Position numbers and translations under genes: made by a program. A DNA stretch of 39,076 nt from an uncultured bacterium (GTDB lineage Bacteria > Cyanobacteriota > Vampirovibrionia > Gastranaerophilales > Gastranaerophilaceae): assembly GCA_900551675.1 (NCBI GenBank), contig URXH01000005.1, forward strand, positions 1 through 39,076. The letters are read 5' to 3'. Shown here piece after piece: positions 6,177-14,622 of this stretch. A model generated the notes under the pieces. That model saw only the letters and a program-made list of their open reading frames with translations, had not been told where the DNA came from and did no database searches. Each line of letters starts with the position of its first letter. The stretch's first letter is position 1.

Positions 6177-7380
6177 AAATTTCCTTAAAAATTTGTTTTG
6201 CAATTGTCATTTTATCAGCCCTTTCGAGCTTTTTCATTCCGCCGTTTTTATCTAAAATCGTAACCTCATTATAATCGCTTGAAAATCCGATATCTTTTCT
6301 TGAAATGTCATTTGCAATCAAAAAATCACAGCCTTTTTTACGAATTTTCTCTTTTGCGTTTTCAATTAAATTTTCGCTTTCGGCGCAAAAGCCGACAATC
6401 AGAGGTGCTCCCATCCGGAAATCAGATAGATTTCCATCCTCCCCCAAGAGAAGGGTATGTTTTAAATTGCATAAACTTTTCAAAATATCGGGATTTTTGA
6501 CAAAAGTCAATGTAATTTCATCATCGGAAGTCTTTTTCATTTTTTGCGGAGAAATTTCTTTAACTCTGTAATCCGCAACAGCTGCAGCCATAATAATACA
6601 GTCTGAATTTTCAAATTCCTTTTCCACTGCGGATTTCATATCGAGCGCTGATTTTACTTTTATAACATTATATTTTCTTGAAACATTTTTTGTGGTAATC
6701 AATGTAACTGCCGCACCGAGATTTTTTGCCGTATCAGCAAGCGCAAGCCCCATTTTGCCGGAAGAATAGTTAGAAATATATCTTACAGGATCAATATCCT
6801 CTATTGTCCCGCCTGAAGTTATGACGATTTTTTTACCGCTCAAAGGTTTATATGTTAAAAGTTCAACTGTTTTATCAAAAATCTTTTCAATAGAACATAG
6901 CCGTCCTTTGCCTTCATATCCGCAGGCAAGATATCCGCTGTCAGGCTCAAGGATTTCATAATGAAGCTTATTCAAATTTTCCTGTAAAATAGGATTTTCC
7001 CACATATTGCAATTCATTGCAGGAGCTATAATAACAGGTTTTGTAAATGCACAGGCAATTGACGTTAAAAGGTTATCACAAATACCCTGCGCAATCTTTG
7101 AAATTGTATTTGCTGTTGCCGGCGCTATTACCATAATGTCAGCCTGATCAGCATAAGAAATATGCTCCGGTTTAAAATCTTTTACGTCAAATTCTTCCAC
7201 GGCGACTTCATTTTGACTTAAATTCTGTAATGTAAGTCTGGTAACAAAATTCATGGCCTTCGGGGTACAAACTACAAGGACATTTGCGTTTGCTCGTTTG
7301 TACATTCTGATAAGCCCGCAAATTTTATAAGCTGCAATTCCGCCTGTTATACCTACAAGAATTGTTTTTCCGCTTAACAT
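6169..7380 (-). CDS. coaBC: Phosphopantothenoylcysteine decarboxylase / phosphopantothenate-cysteine ligase
   Basis: 403 aa bifunctional coenzyme A enzyme. CoaC (about 1-180): GITGGIAAYK FMN-binding start, catalytic His in PEHISYADQAD, APATANTISKIAQG, and the PAMNCNMW substrate clamp. CoaB (about 185-403): ITSGGTIEDIDPVRYISN, SSGKMG, AAAVADYR, FVKNPDIL, ANDIS. It joins cysteine to 4'-phosphopantothenate and decarboxylates the product. Between NPDILKSLCNLK and the conserved LIVGFCAESE there are about 17 extra residues (HTLLLGEDGNLSDFRMG) compared with E. coli Dfp; the DNA there is palindromic. It overlaps gmk upstream by seven bases and nif3-like downstream by eight. Confidence 0.95.
   Translation of the reverse strand: MLSGKTILVGITGGIAAYKICGLIRMYKRANANVLVVCTPKAMNFVTRLTLQNLSQNEVAVEEFDVKDFKPEHISYADQADIMVIAPATANTISKIAQGICDNLLTSIACAFTKPVIIAPAMNCNMWENPILQENLNKLHYEILEPDSGYLACGYEGKGRLCSIEKIFDKTVELLTYKPLSGKKIVITSGGTIEDIDPVRYISNYSSGKMGLALADTAKNLGAAVTLITTKNVSRKYNVIKVKSALDMKSAVEKEFENSDCIIMAAAVADYRVKEISPQKMKKTSDDEITLTFVKNPDILKSLCNLKHTLLLGEDGNLSDFRMGAPLIVGFCAESENLIENAKEKIRKKGCDFLIANDISRKDIGFSSDYNEVTILDKNGGMKKLERADKMTIAKQIFKEIYG
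6406..6456 (-). repeat. Palindromic repeat inserted in frame inside coaBC
   Basis: The segment holds a perfect 7-bp inverted repeat GGAAATC-agata-GATTTCC (6417-6435), flanked by CTCCCATCC on one side and ATCCTCCCCCAAGAGAAGGG on the other. It resembles the CCCTCTCC...GGAGAGGG palindromes near 4628 and codes the extra ~17 residues of CoaB without breaking the frame. Confidence 0.55.
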
Positions 7381-7937
7381 TTTTTCTGTTCCTCTGATAT
7401 TATCATTTCAAGTTCAGACACAGCTCTTTGTATATCATCATTTACTATTTTGTAATCAAAATTTTCTGCGCGTGCCAGTTCTTCTTTAACTGCTTCTAGA
7501 CGTTTTTGAATTGCGGTCTCATCTTCCGTATGACGACCTCTCAAACGGGTTTCAAGAGCCTCTAAAGACGGGGGGCATATAAATATCAAAACAGCTTCCG
7601 GCATCTTTTGTTTTACCTGAAGCGCGCCCTGAGTATCAATTTCCAGAATTATATTTTTGCCTTCCTCAAGACAGCTGTTTATAAACTTTTTCTTAGTGCC
7701 GTAAAAATTCCCTGCAAATTCAGCCCATTCAAGAAATTTATCATTGTCTATACAATTTTTAAAATCATTTTTTGTCATAAAAAAATAATTTACACCATCA
7801 ATTTCGCCTTCACGCGGAACACGTGTTGTACAGGAAATTGACAGCATAAAATCAGAATTTTTCTTCAAAAATTCTTTTAAAACAGTTCCCTTTCCGACAC
7901 CTGATGATCCTGATACTACATACAATTTTTTGTTCAT
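7374..7937 (-). CDS. gmk: Guanylate kinase
   Basis: 187 aa from ATG 7937 (an upstream ATG at 7967 lies within the divergent gene and adds a non-homologous stretch). VVSGSSGVGKGTVL is the Walker A loop; STTRxPREGEIDGVNYFF (here SCTTRVPREGE) binds GMP; IDTQGALQVK is typical, and RLRGRHTEDE is the lid. Makes GDP from GMP and ATP. First gene of the gmk-coaBC-nif3 operon; stop overlaps the coaBC start. The -10 box lies only six bases before the ATG, so the message is probably leaderless. Confidence 0.95.
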   Translation of the reverse strand: MNKKLYVVSGSSGVGKGTVLKEFLKKNSDFMLSISCTTRVPREGEIDGVNYFFMTKNDFKNCIDNDKFLEWAEFAGNFYGTKKKFINSCLEEGKNIILEIDTQGALQVKQKMPEAVLIFICPPSLEALETRLRGRHTEDETAIQKRLEAVKEELARAENFDYKIVNDDIQRAVSELEMIISEEQKKC

Positions 7938-7951
7938 AGTATAATTATACA
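7938..7951. promoter_or_regulatory. Palindromic bidirectional -10 between gmk and the histidine kinase
   Basis: Only 14 bp separate the two divergent ATGs. The palindrome GTATAATTATAC (7939-7950) gives TATAAT on the plus strand (7940-7945) and on the minus strand (7949-7944), each six bases from its start codon. The -35 regions are poor. Both messages would be leaderless and the two polymerases would compete. Confidence 0.55.
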
Positions 7952-9115
7952 ATGAACAAGAAAGCAATTTATAATTTTGTCAAAAAAATTAATACTGCAA
8001 AAAATTTAAAAGATATTGCAGAAATTACAAATTCAGAATTATTACAGTTAACAAATGCATCGGCAGTCTGGATAAGCCTTATTAACTGGAACAATAATCA
8101 GGTAGAAATAAAAAAATTACTATCTACAGAACGTTTTAAGCAGGATAAAGTATTACAAAAAGAGGTTAGAAATATAAGACAAACAATAACCGATTTTTAT
8201 AATAATTTCGGGATTGAAGAAATATATGAACATCTAGCCTATATGTCAAACCAGAATAAGATATTAATGCCGATAATTTACAGAAATAATATTTTAGGAT
8301 ATACAGGCTTAATCTCTAATGATAAAAACTTTAACAAAAATAATATAGCAGATATTGAACTTTTAATGGAATATATCAGCGCAAGATTAGAAATTATTAC
8401 ACTTTACGATGAAAAACAGAGAACATCTAAAGAAAGAACTGAATTTTTAGCCAGTGTATCCCATGAATTCAAAACACCTTTAAATGCAATTATCGGATTT
8501 TGCGATTTGCTTTGCGAAAAAGTTGAAGGAGAAGATAATCTTAAATATCTTGAAAACATTTCAAAAAACTCTATTTATCTTATGAGCTTAATTAAAAATA
8601 TACTTGAATACGCAAAAAGCGACTCACAGCCGCTTACAATCAAACGTGTCCGCATAAGAACCAAAAAAATAATAACTGAAATTCTCGAAAATTTTGATGA
8701 AATACGCAAAGAAAAAAAAGTTTCATTTAATTACACACTTTCTGACATAATTATCAATGCCGATTTGATAAAATTTAAACAGCTTGTTTATAATTTAGTA
8801 TCTAATGCATTAAAATTCAGCAGGGAAAACAGTTCAATATCAATCGTTACTTATGTGAACAGAAAAAAAGAATTTATCTTTGAAATAAGAGATAAAGGCG
8901 ACGGCATAAGCAAAAAAGATATAACAAAAATTTTCAATTTTTTCACACAGGTTAACAGAAGCGAACTTAAACGCCAGCAAGGTTCAGGAGTCGGTCTTGC
9001 GCTATGCCGTAAAATTCTTCAGGCACACGGCGGAGAAATATATGTAAAATCAAAACTTCATCAAGGAAGCACTTTCTGGTTTACAATTCCTCTAAAACGA
9101 AATAATAAGAAATAA
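7952..9115 (+). CDS. GAF-domain sensor histidine kinase
   Basis: 387 aa, no membrane segment, so a cytoplasmic sensor. Residues about 10-150 look like a GAF domain (ASAVWISLINW, ILMPIIYRNNILGYTGLIS). HisKA begins at about 160 with H box FLASVSHEFKTPLNAIIGF, phospho-acceptor His171. HATPase_c follows: NLVSNALKFS (N box), RDKGDGISKKDI (G1), FFTQVNRS (F box), GSGVGLALCRKIL (G2) and a normal ending. No response regulator is next to it, so it is an orphan kinase in this window. It is divergent from gmk with a shared 14-bp promoter and a probable leaderless message. Ligand unknown. Confidence 0.9.
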   Translation: MNKKAIYNFVKKINTAKNLKDIAEITNSELLQLTNASAVWISLINWNNNQVEIKKLLSTERFKQDKVLQKEVRNIRQTITDFYNNFGIEEIYEHLAYMSNQNKILMPIIYRNNILGYTGLISNDKNFNKNNIADIELLMEYISARLEIITLYDEKQRTSKERTEFLASVSHEFKTPLNAIIGFCDLLCEKVEGEDNLKYLENISKNSIYLMSLIKNILEYAKSDSQPLTIKRVRIRTKKIITEILENFDEIRKEKKVSFNYTLSDIIINADLIKFKQLVYNLVSNALKFSRENSSISIVTYVNRKKEFIFEIRDKGDGISKKDITKIFNFFTQVNRSELKRQQGSGVGLALCRKILQAHGGEIYVKSKLHQGSTFWFTIPLKRNNKK

Positions 9116-9122
9116 ATCTCAA

Positions 9123-10508
9123 TTATAAATGTTTTTTCTTTCTCTCATCAAGCATAAGAATAGTGCAAATCGTTATACAGATTAATGCAGAGAAAACCCA
9201 GAAAACAATTGCACCGTTCCAGCCGAATTTATCAACCATAAATCCTGTACCTGTTGCAGATAATACTGCACCGACATAGCCGAAAGTTCCGGTAAATCCT
9301 GTTGCAGCCGAGGCAACTTTTTTAGAGCTTGATTCAACAGCGCATAAACCGCCTATCATCATCTGCGGACCGTATGTAAATGCCCCCAGAAGCCCTATAA
9401 GAACAAAATCAATTGTACTTATTGTATTGAATTTCAATAATACAAGACAAACTACAACACCGATTAAGTAAATTAAATTAACAGGTGCCCTCTGCCCTTT
9501 AAAAATCTTATCTGAAATAAGGCCTGCACAAATAGTTCCAGCAATACCCACAAGAGGCAGTGAACTTAATTTCATGGCAGCAAGCTCAAGAGAATTGTTT
9601 TTAGCTTCGCTCAAATATTTTATCATCCAATCTTCTGCACCAAATCTTATGATGTAAACAAATATATAAGCAATTGCAAGAAGCCAGATTGTTTTGTTAT
9701 ATAAAATATTCTGTTTGAATATTTCTATATAAGATCTGTTATCATCTTCACAGTCTGCTTTTTTAGATACAGGTTCATTATTATAAGTTTCAATATCAGG
9801 AAGCCCTAGAGACTGCGGTCTGTCTCTTAACCTGTTATAAAGCCAGATTGCAACAATAACAGCAAGAGTTCCAGGGAAGAAAAACGCCATTTTCCAGCCG
9901 AAATGTGCAACAAGAAAACCTGAAATTATAACACTTAAGAAAGTTCCTGTCTGGTGAGAGCATGACCACAATGACCATTTAGTGCCTCGTTCAGAATTTG
10001 AATACCAGTAAGTCAGACTCTTTGCAACAGCAGGAAATCCGGCAGACTGAAACCAACCTGACGCGCCCCAGAAAAATACAAAAAGCCACAACAGAATTGT
10101 ATTTGCCGGAAGCCCGAAAAATGAAGCCTGTCCGGGGGTAATAAATACAGCAGACAACCCGAAACAAATATTTGCAATAGCGGTCATTATAAGAGCTGTA
10201 GGTAAAAATTTACGAACGTCAGACCCGTCGGCCAGAACTCCGTTAACAAATTTCCCGATACCGTAAGTCAAATACAAAGAACTTCCCAAAATGCCAAGCT
10301 CGGTATTAGAATACCCGTATTCAGCGCTCAAACCAGGTAAAGCAACCGCAATATTTTTCTTGCAAAGATAAAATACCGTATACCCTATAAAGCATGCATA
10401 GAAAATTCTCCATCTCCAGTGAGCATACATGCTCTTTACCTGCTCTTTATCCTGAATAGCCTCTTTTACGGGAGGCTCTTTAAAAAATTTGGCTAATGTA
10501 TTTAACAT
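9123..10508 (-). CDS. MFS transporter, organophosphate:phosphate antiporter family (GlpT/UhpT/UhpC-like)
   Basis: 461 aa with about 12 membrane segments. YTVFYLCKKNIAVALPGL in TM1, the GIGKFVNGVLADGSDVRKF loop 2-3 motif, FWGASGWFQSAGFPAVAKSL and WSCSHQTGTFLS are typical of the OPA family, as is the central loop RDRPQSLGLPDIE. Members import glycerol-3-phosphate or hexose-phosphate in exchange for phosphate, or act as the sensor UhpC; the substrate cannot be decided from sequence alone. It follows the exonuclease gene by three bases in the same operon, which is an odd pairing. Confidence 0.88.
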   Translation of the reverse strand: MLNTLAKFFKEPPVKEAIQDKEQVKSMYAHWRWRIFYACFIGYTVFYLCKKNIAVALPGLSAEYGYSNTELGILGSSLYLTYGIGKFVNGVLADGSDVRKFLPTALIMTAIANICFGLSAVFITPGQASFFGLPANTILLWLFVFFWGASGWFQSAGFPAVAKSLTYWYSNSERGTKWSLWSCSHQTGTFLSVIISGFLVAHFGWKMAFFFPGTLAVIVAIWLYNRLRDRPQSLGLPDIETYNNEPVSKKADCEDDNRSYIEIFKQNILYNKTIWLLAIAYIFVYIIRFGAEDWMIKYLSEAKNNSLELAAMKLSSLPLVGIAGTICAGLISDKIFKGQRAPVNLIYLIGVVVCLVLLKFNTISTIDFVLIGLLGAFTYGPQMMIGGLCAVESSSKKVASAATGFTGTFGYVGAVLSATGTGFMVDKFGWNGAIVFWVFSALICITICTILMLDERKKKHL

Positions 10509-10511
10509 AAT

Positions 10512-11429
10512 TTATTTCCCTGCTTTTATAACCTGAATATTTCGTGTTTCAGTAATTTCATGACGTGCATCTTTTATAATTTCTCTTTTTTCTTCATCAA
10601 GCCTGCACCCGCCGACCAATCTGTCAATAAAACCTGTGTTTAATTTTACGGCTTTATCAAATGCTCCGACTTCTTCCAGAACATCTTTAATTTGATGCAG
10701 GTCATAACCGAAGGACTGTTTGGAATTGTAAACAAGAGTTTCTCCGGACTGTGATATAATCGGCTCACCGCCCTGCTCAAAGTAAAGTTTAAACACCGAT
10801 TTCAGATCCTGCAGTTCCGACTGCAAAGTGGTAACTGTCTGCTGAATTCTCAAAAATCGTTCAAATAAATATTCAACATTATCAAGCTGTTTAACTTCCC
10901 AGTCATATTTTTGCAGATATAACTTTTTCAATTTCGGGTAAGCAAGCGCCAATCCCATAGTATCTGCCATCGCGCGGTGATGATTTTTTAAATCAACTTT
11001 AAATTTATCAGTCAAAGCTTCCAGACCGTGAGAAGGCAAATCGGGATAAACCTCTTTAAACATCTGCTGTGAATCGATTCTCGGGTTATCTAATTCTTTA
11101 CCTGTTGTTCTAAGGCTGGCTTCATTCAAAAAAGAATAATCAAAAATACAATTATGCGCTACAATCGGATAATCACCTATAAATTCAAGGATTTTAGGCA
11201 TAGCCTCAGCTTCTGTGGGAGCATCTGCAACCATTTCCTGAGTAATTCCGTGAATTGCCATGCTCGATTTTCTAATATGCTGTTCAGGATTGATAAGAGT
11301 CTGATATTCATCTTTTATTTTACCGTTTTCAAGCCTGACAGCCGCAAACTCAACCATTTTTTCTTTTGTATAATCTAAACCTGTGGTTTCTGTATCAAGA
11401 ACAATTTCTACTATCTTTTTCCTTGCCAT
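10512..11429 (-). CDS. DnaQ-like 3'-5' exonuclease (DEDDh)
   Basis: 305 aa. Residues 1-185 form the exonuclease: ExoI motif VLDTETTGLDY (Asp12, Glu14), ExoII AHNCIFDYSFL, ExoIII with HHRAMADTMGLA. This resembles the epsilon/PolC-type proofreading domain. Residues about 195-305 are helical and unrecognised, with no helicase, GIY-YIG or BRCT domain, so it is not DinG, UvrC-fused or PolC. Likely a free repair or RNA/DNA-trimming nuclease, or the proofreading subunit. First gene of a two-gene unit with the MFS transporter; AGGA lies upstream of the ATG. Confidence 0.85.
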   Translation of the reverse strand: MARKKIVEIVLDTETTGLDYTKEKMVEFAAVRLENGKIKDEYQTLINPEQHIRKSSMAIHGITQEMVADAPTEAEAMPKILEFIGDYPIVAHNCIFDYSFLNEASLRTTGKELDNPRIDSQQMFKEVYPDLPSHGLEALTDKFKVDLKNHHRAMADTMGLALAYPKLKKLYLQKYDWEVKQLDNVEYLFERFLRIQQTVTTLQSELQDLKSVFKLYFEQGGEPIISQSGETLVYNSKQSFGYDLHQIKDVLEEVGAFDKAVKLNTGFIDRLVGGCRLDEEKREIIKDARHEITETRNIQVIKAGK

Positions 11430-11609
11430 ATTCCTATCCTATAGAGTTCTTACAAGATAATAGCACAAAAAAAAATTCTGTGATAGAATAAAATAAAAAT
11501 AAAAGCAGAAGTCAGGATGTAAGGACGTCAAGCTGATTACAAAATTAAAATATGCTATTCCGTATTCTTGACCCGGGAACATTAAAATAAAAGTAAAAGG
11601 AGATATGTA

Positions 11610-11933
11610 ATGTCAAATGCAGCAGATATTAATGATGCAAGTTTTGAACAGGAAGTATTAAATTCTGAACAGCCTGTTGTCGTAGATTTTTGGGCTCCAT
11701 GGTGCGGTCCGTGCAGAAAATTAGGGCCTATTTTGGATGAAATCGCAAACGAATTTGCAGGTAAAGTGAAATTTGTAAAGGTTAATACCGATGAAAATCT
11801 TAAAACAGCTCAAGATTATTCAATCAGCGGACTTCCAAGCCTTCTTGTTTTCAAAAACGGAAAAGCTCTTGAAAGACTTGTGGGTTTGATGCCCAAATCT
11901 ACAATTATTTCAAATATTGAAAAACATTTATAA
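11610..11933 (+). CDS. trxA: Thioredoxin
   Basis: 107 aa with the active site WAPWCGPCRKLGP and cis-Pro in SGLPSLLVF. Normal length; cytoplasmic disulfide reductase. The start has AAAGGAG 11 bases upstream. Single-gene unit: a possible extended -10 TGATAGAAT is at 11481-11489, giving a leader of about 115 nt that contains imperfect gtcaggatgtaaggacgtc units, and a strong terminator follows at 11956. Confidence 0.97.
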   Translation: MSNAADINDASFEQEVLNSEQPVVVDFWAPWCGPCRKLGPILDEIANEFAGKVKFVKVNTDENLKTAQDYSISGLPSLLVFKNGKALERLVGLMPKSTIISNIEKHL

Positions 11934-11955
11934 TTAAAAAACATAATAACCAGTT

Positions 11956-11989
11956 AAAGAGTCTCTAGTCTGTTGGACTGAGACTCTTT
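11956..11989 (+). terminator. Terminator between trxA and the RWYD protein (bidirectional)
   Basis: AAAGAGTCTC pairs with GAGACTCTTT (10 bp) and an inner AGTC with GACT, loop TGTTG. It lies between convergent genes and is symmetrical enough to stop both transcripts. Confidence 0.8.
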
Positions 11990-12013
11990 ATTGTATTGAT
12001 TAATACCGTAACA

Positions 12014-12388
12014 TTAAACTTCTTCTTCAGAATCTTCATCTTTTTTAAACTTATCAACAACCATAGAAGCCATTTCTTTTGCAATAATTTTTTGTGTATT
12101 GGCAGGACAGTTCTGAAGCATATTCATAGCAGTTCTAAGGGTGCTATCAATGTCATACCAGCGTCCTTTTCTATTATCATCAAGTCCGGATCCAACAGCG
12201 TTTATAATATCTTCAACTGCTTCAAATTTTTCATCTTCAATATTATGTTCGATGATAATTTTAATGAGATTTAAAGCAATCCTGATTTGTGTTTCATCAT
12301 CAGATTCTTCAAGAGTTTTGACAGCATGAGATAAAACCGGATCTTTGTCATACCAGCGTCTGTGTTGATTTGTGTATTCTTCTTTCAT
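12014..12388 (-). CDS. RWYD tandem-repeat protein (unknown function)
   Basis: 124 aa, acidic and helical, made of two diverged copies of a ~45-residue unit: RRWYDKDPVLSHAVKTLEES at residues 10-29 and GRWYDIDSTLRTAMNMLQNC at about 75-94. Each RWYDxDxxLxxA motif begins a helical hairpin followed by a stretch with Thr-Gln (ETQI, NTQK). The acidic tail is KKDEDSEEEV. Proteins with the same RWYD repeat occur in Clostridia and related gut lineages, from memory, without a known role. GAGAGG lies upstream of the ATG. Monocistronic and convergent with trxA. Confidence 0.65.
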   Translation of the reverse strand: MKEEYTNQHRRWYDKDPVLSHAVKTLEESDDETQIRIALNLIKIIIEHNIEDEKFEAVEDIINAVGSGLDDNRKGRWYDIDSTLRTAMNMLQNCPANTQKIIAKEMASMVVDKFKKDEDSEEEV

Positions 12389-12457
12389 AATGCCTCTCCT
12401 TATAATCCTGAAATCAATAAAATTATTATGAAGAATTTTTTAATTTATGTCAAGTAT

Positions 12458-12736
12458 TCAACCCTGTTTAAAAGTAACACCTTTATTTCCTTTAGGATAT
12501 TCCCACCCAAGAGAACAGCTCTCGCAGGCTATTCTGCATGCTCCGCATTCAAGACAATTTTCGAAATTTACTATAAGCTTTTGTTTACTCTCGTCCCATT
12601 CATAAACTCCTGCAGGACAAATTACTGTACAGATTTTTGATTTGCATACCCTGCATAATTCCTGAACAGGCTTTAGATGAGATTCTGAATCAGGCGTATA
12701 TTTTAATGTATATAATTTATCTTCAAGATCACTCAT
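12458..12736 (-). CDS. fixX: Ferredoxin-like protein FixX
   Basis: 92 aa from ATG 12736, chosen because it overlaps the fixC stop as ATGA and gives the usual length (E. coli FixX is about 95 aa). Cys motifs: CRVCKSKICTVICPAGVYEW and CLECGACRIACESCSLGW, i.e. a 4Fe-4S ferredoxin with the FixX-type GxYEW and LGWEYPKG ending. It passes electrons to or from FixC in the ETF-quinone oxidoreductase module. Confidence 0.92.
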   Translation of the reverse strand: MSDLEDKLYTLKYTPDSESHLKPVQELCRVCKSKICTVICPAGVYEWDESKQKLIVNFENCLECGACRIACESCSLGWEYPKGNKGVTFKQG

Positions 12737-14037
12737 TTTAAAATACTCCATAACAATTTGACTGCCGCCCATGCGTCTTTGAATAAATCTGTCAATTTTC
12801 TGTCAGTAAAAATGCTTTTAATAAATCTGTGATATTTTTCGCGTTTTGGCATGCTGTCGACTGACGTAAACATTTCAAAGAAAGAATTAATTTTTTGCGG
12901 ATAATACCCTAAAAATTCTTCTGTTCTTTCGCCAACACCGCTCATAAGATCTTTATAAGTGCGCAGATCTTTAATTATAAATGAATCTTCAAGTTCTTCC
13001 TGATAATGCGACAGAGCATTTTCCGAAAAATCCTGCTTACCAAGAGCTATTACAGCTGTTTCACCTGCAATTTTTCCTGAAATCATAGCAAGGTTTGTAC
13101 CTTCCCAATGCATATTGTTAACGAACATTGCAGCATCCCCGCAGACCATAACACCGGCGCCGAAAAGAAGAGGAACCTTTTTATACCCGCCTTCGGGAAT
13201 TAAATGAGCAGAATATTCAAGCAATTCACCGTCTTTTATTAAAGGTTCAATTTCAGGATGTTTTTTAAGTTTATCTAAAAGTTCATAAGGCTTTAATCCG
13301 CGCTCAATAAGTTCGCTCAACGTTACTCCAAGCCCTATGCTGACGGAATTTTTATTTGTATACATAAATCCCAACCCCAGCATTCCAAGCATAGGCCCGC
13401 CGAAAATTTCATAAATACACCCTTCATCGTCATTTACATGAAATCTTTCGTTTATTGTTTCTGCAGGAAGTTTTATAACTTCTTTAACACTCAGCGCAAC
13501 ATCTTCTGGTTTTAAATTTCCTCTAAGTCCTATTTGTTTTGCGAGCAGAGAATTTACCCCGTCAGCAAGAATCACAATATCCGCGAAATAATCCTCCAGT
13601 TCTGTTCTGACACCTTTTACAAAGCCGTCTTCCAAAATTAATTCTCTAACAACCGTTTCTTCAACAAGAATTACGCCTTCTTTTTTTGCTTCCTCTGCCA
13701 TCCAGCGATCAAATTTAGCACGTATTACAGTATAACTTTCAGGAATTTCATGTTTCTTTTTATAAGAAATTACAGTTGCATCATTTTCACCTAAAAGTGC
13801 ATATTTATGCTCAATATTTTTACGTTCAAGAGGCGCAGTCTTTTCAAAATCAGGAAAAATTTCACGTGTAGGCTGAGCATAAATTGCTCCGCCGAAAACA
13901 TTTTTACTTCCAGAAAACTTCCCCCGCTCAATCAGCACAACTTTTTTACCTGCACGTGCAATTGTAACCGCACAGGATATTCCCGCAGGTCCACCTCCTA
14001 CAACTATAACCTCTGTTTTATTTCCCTGATTTTCCAT
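12733..14037 (-). CDS. fixC: FixC-like FAD-dependent ETF:quinone oxidoreductase
   Basis: 434 aa. N-terminal FAD-binding VVGGGPAGISCAVTIARAG and IERGKFSGSKNVFGG, then LADGVNSLLAKQIG, and the second FAD motif MVCGDAAMFVNNMHWEGTN, as in FixC/ETF-QO. FixC with FixX takes electrons from the electron-transfer flavoprotein FixAB to a membrane quinone or, in bifurcating systems, NADH to ferredoxin and quinone. FixA and FixB are not in this window. fixC and fixX are translationally coupled and convergent with nothing on this side. Confidence 0.9.
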   Translation of the reverse strand: MENQGNKTEVIVVGGGPAGISCAVTIARAGKKVVLIERGKFSGSKNVFGGAIYAQPTREIFPDFEKTAPLERKNIEHKYALLGENDATVISYKKKHEIPESYTVIRAKFDRWMAEEAKKEGVILVEETVVRELILEDGFVKGVRTELEDYFADIVILADGVNSLLAKQIGLRGNLKPEDVALSVKEVIKLPAETINERFHVNDDEGCIYEIFGGPMLGMLGLGFMYTNKNSVSIGLGVTLSELIERGLKPYELLDKLKKHPEIEPLIKDGELLEYSAHLIPEGGYKKVPLLFGAGVMVCGDAAMFVNNMHWEGTNLAMISGKIAGETAVIALGKQDFSENALSHYQEELEDSFIIKDLRTYKDLMSGVGERTEEFLGYYPQKINSFFEMFTSVDSMPKREKYHRFIKSIFTDRKLTDLFKDAWAAVKLLWSILK

Positions 14038-14103
14038 AAAAGCTCCGCCTAAACTCTACATCAAAACTATACACCAAATTTTATTCATTGTAAAATAGTT
14101 AAT

Positions 14104-14190
14104 ATGATAATAACAGCAGGCAAATAAAAACAAAAAAAAATAACACCTCCTGACAAAAATATTACAAGACCGACTCTTTCAAAGGTAAGA
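14104..14190 (+). pseudogene. rsmD: N-terminal part of rsmD interrupted by TAA at codon 8
   Basis: ATG 14104 opens MIITAGK, the usual RsmD start (compare MRIISGKYKGRK), but codon 8 is TAA (14125-14127) where Tyr is expected. The same frame then reads KQKKITPPDKNITRPTLSKV and enters the downstream ORF without a shift. A possible -10 TAAAAT ends seven bases before this ATG. Confidence 0.6.
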
Positions 14191-14622
14191 ATGAGTATTT
14201 TCAATACGCTGCAGTCAATGATTAATTTTGAAGAGAGTTCATTTCTTGACATGTTCGCAGGCTCAGGAATTATGGGATTGGAAGCACTTTCAAGAGGATT
14301 CTCACAGATTGTGTCAATTGAAAAAAATCCAAAAGCCTTTCAGATAATAAAAGTAAACTTTAAACGATTCTCACCGCCGCCCGAACTTATCAAAGGCGAC
14401 AGCTTGAAAGTTATACCGGCATTAAAAGAAAATTTTGATGTTATATATATCGATCCTCCATATTTTTCAGGGATTTATGAAAAAAGTCTTGAAGCAGTCA
14501 AAAATATTTCAAACGGAATTGTAATAATAGAACACGTTATTGATGTTAATTTTAAAGACTTCGAACCAATAAAACAAAAAAAATACGGTGATAAATTAAT
14601 TACATTTTTAAGAAAAAATTAA
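14191..14622 (+). CDS. rsmD: RsmD-like 16S rRNA m2G966 methyltransferase, N-terminally shortened
   Basis: 143 aa from the first ATG after the stop. It keeps the SAM site FLDMFAGSGIMGLEALSRG, the acidic loop IVSIEKN, and the catalytic motif IDPPYFSG (DPPY-type), and ends normally. It lacks about 29 residues (including the conserved RPT...VR) that lie in the same frame upstream, behind a TAA. Intact RsmD methylates G966 of 16S rRNA. Here it is either a recent nonsense mutant, a sequencing error of one base, or translated by reinitiation. A terminator follows directly. Confidence 0.75.
   Translation: MSIFNTLQSMINFEESSFLDMFAGSGIMGLEALSRGFSQIVSIEKNPKAFQIIKVNFKRFSPPPELIKGDSLKVIPALKENFDVIYIDPPYFSGIYEKSLEAVKNISNGIVIIEHVIDVNFKDFEPIKQKKYGDKLITFLRKN

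Noticed and set aside
11460..11609. Riboswitch-like leader before trxA
   Set aside because: The 115-nt leader has only imperfect simple repeats and no consistent hairpin or terminator.
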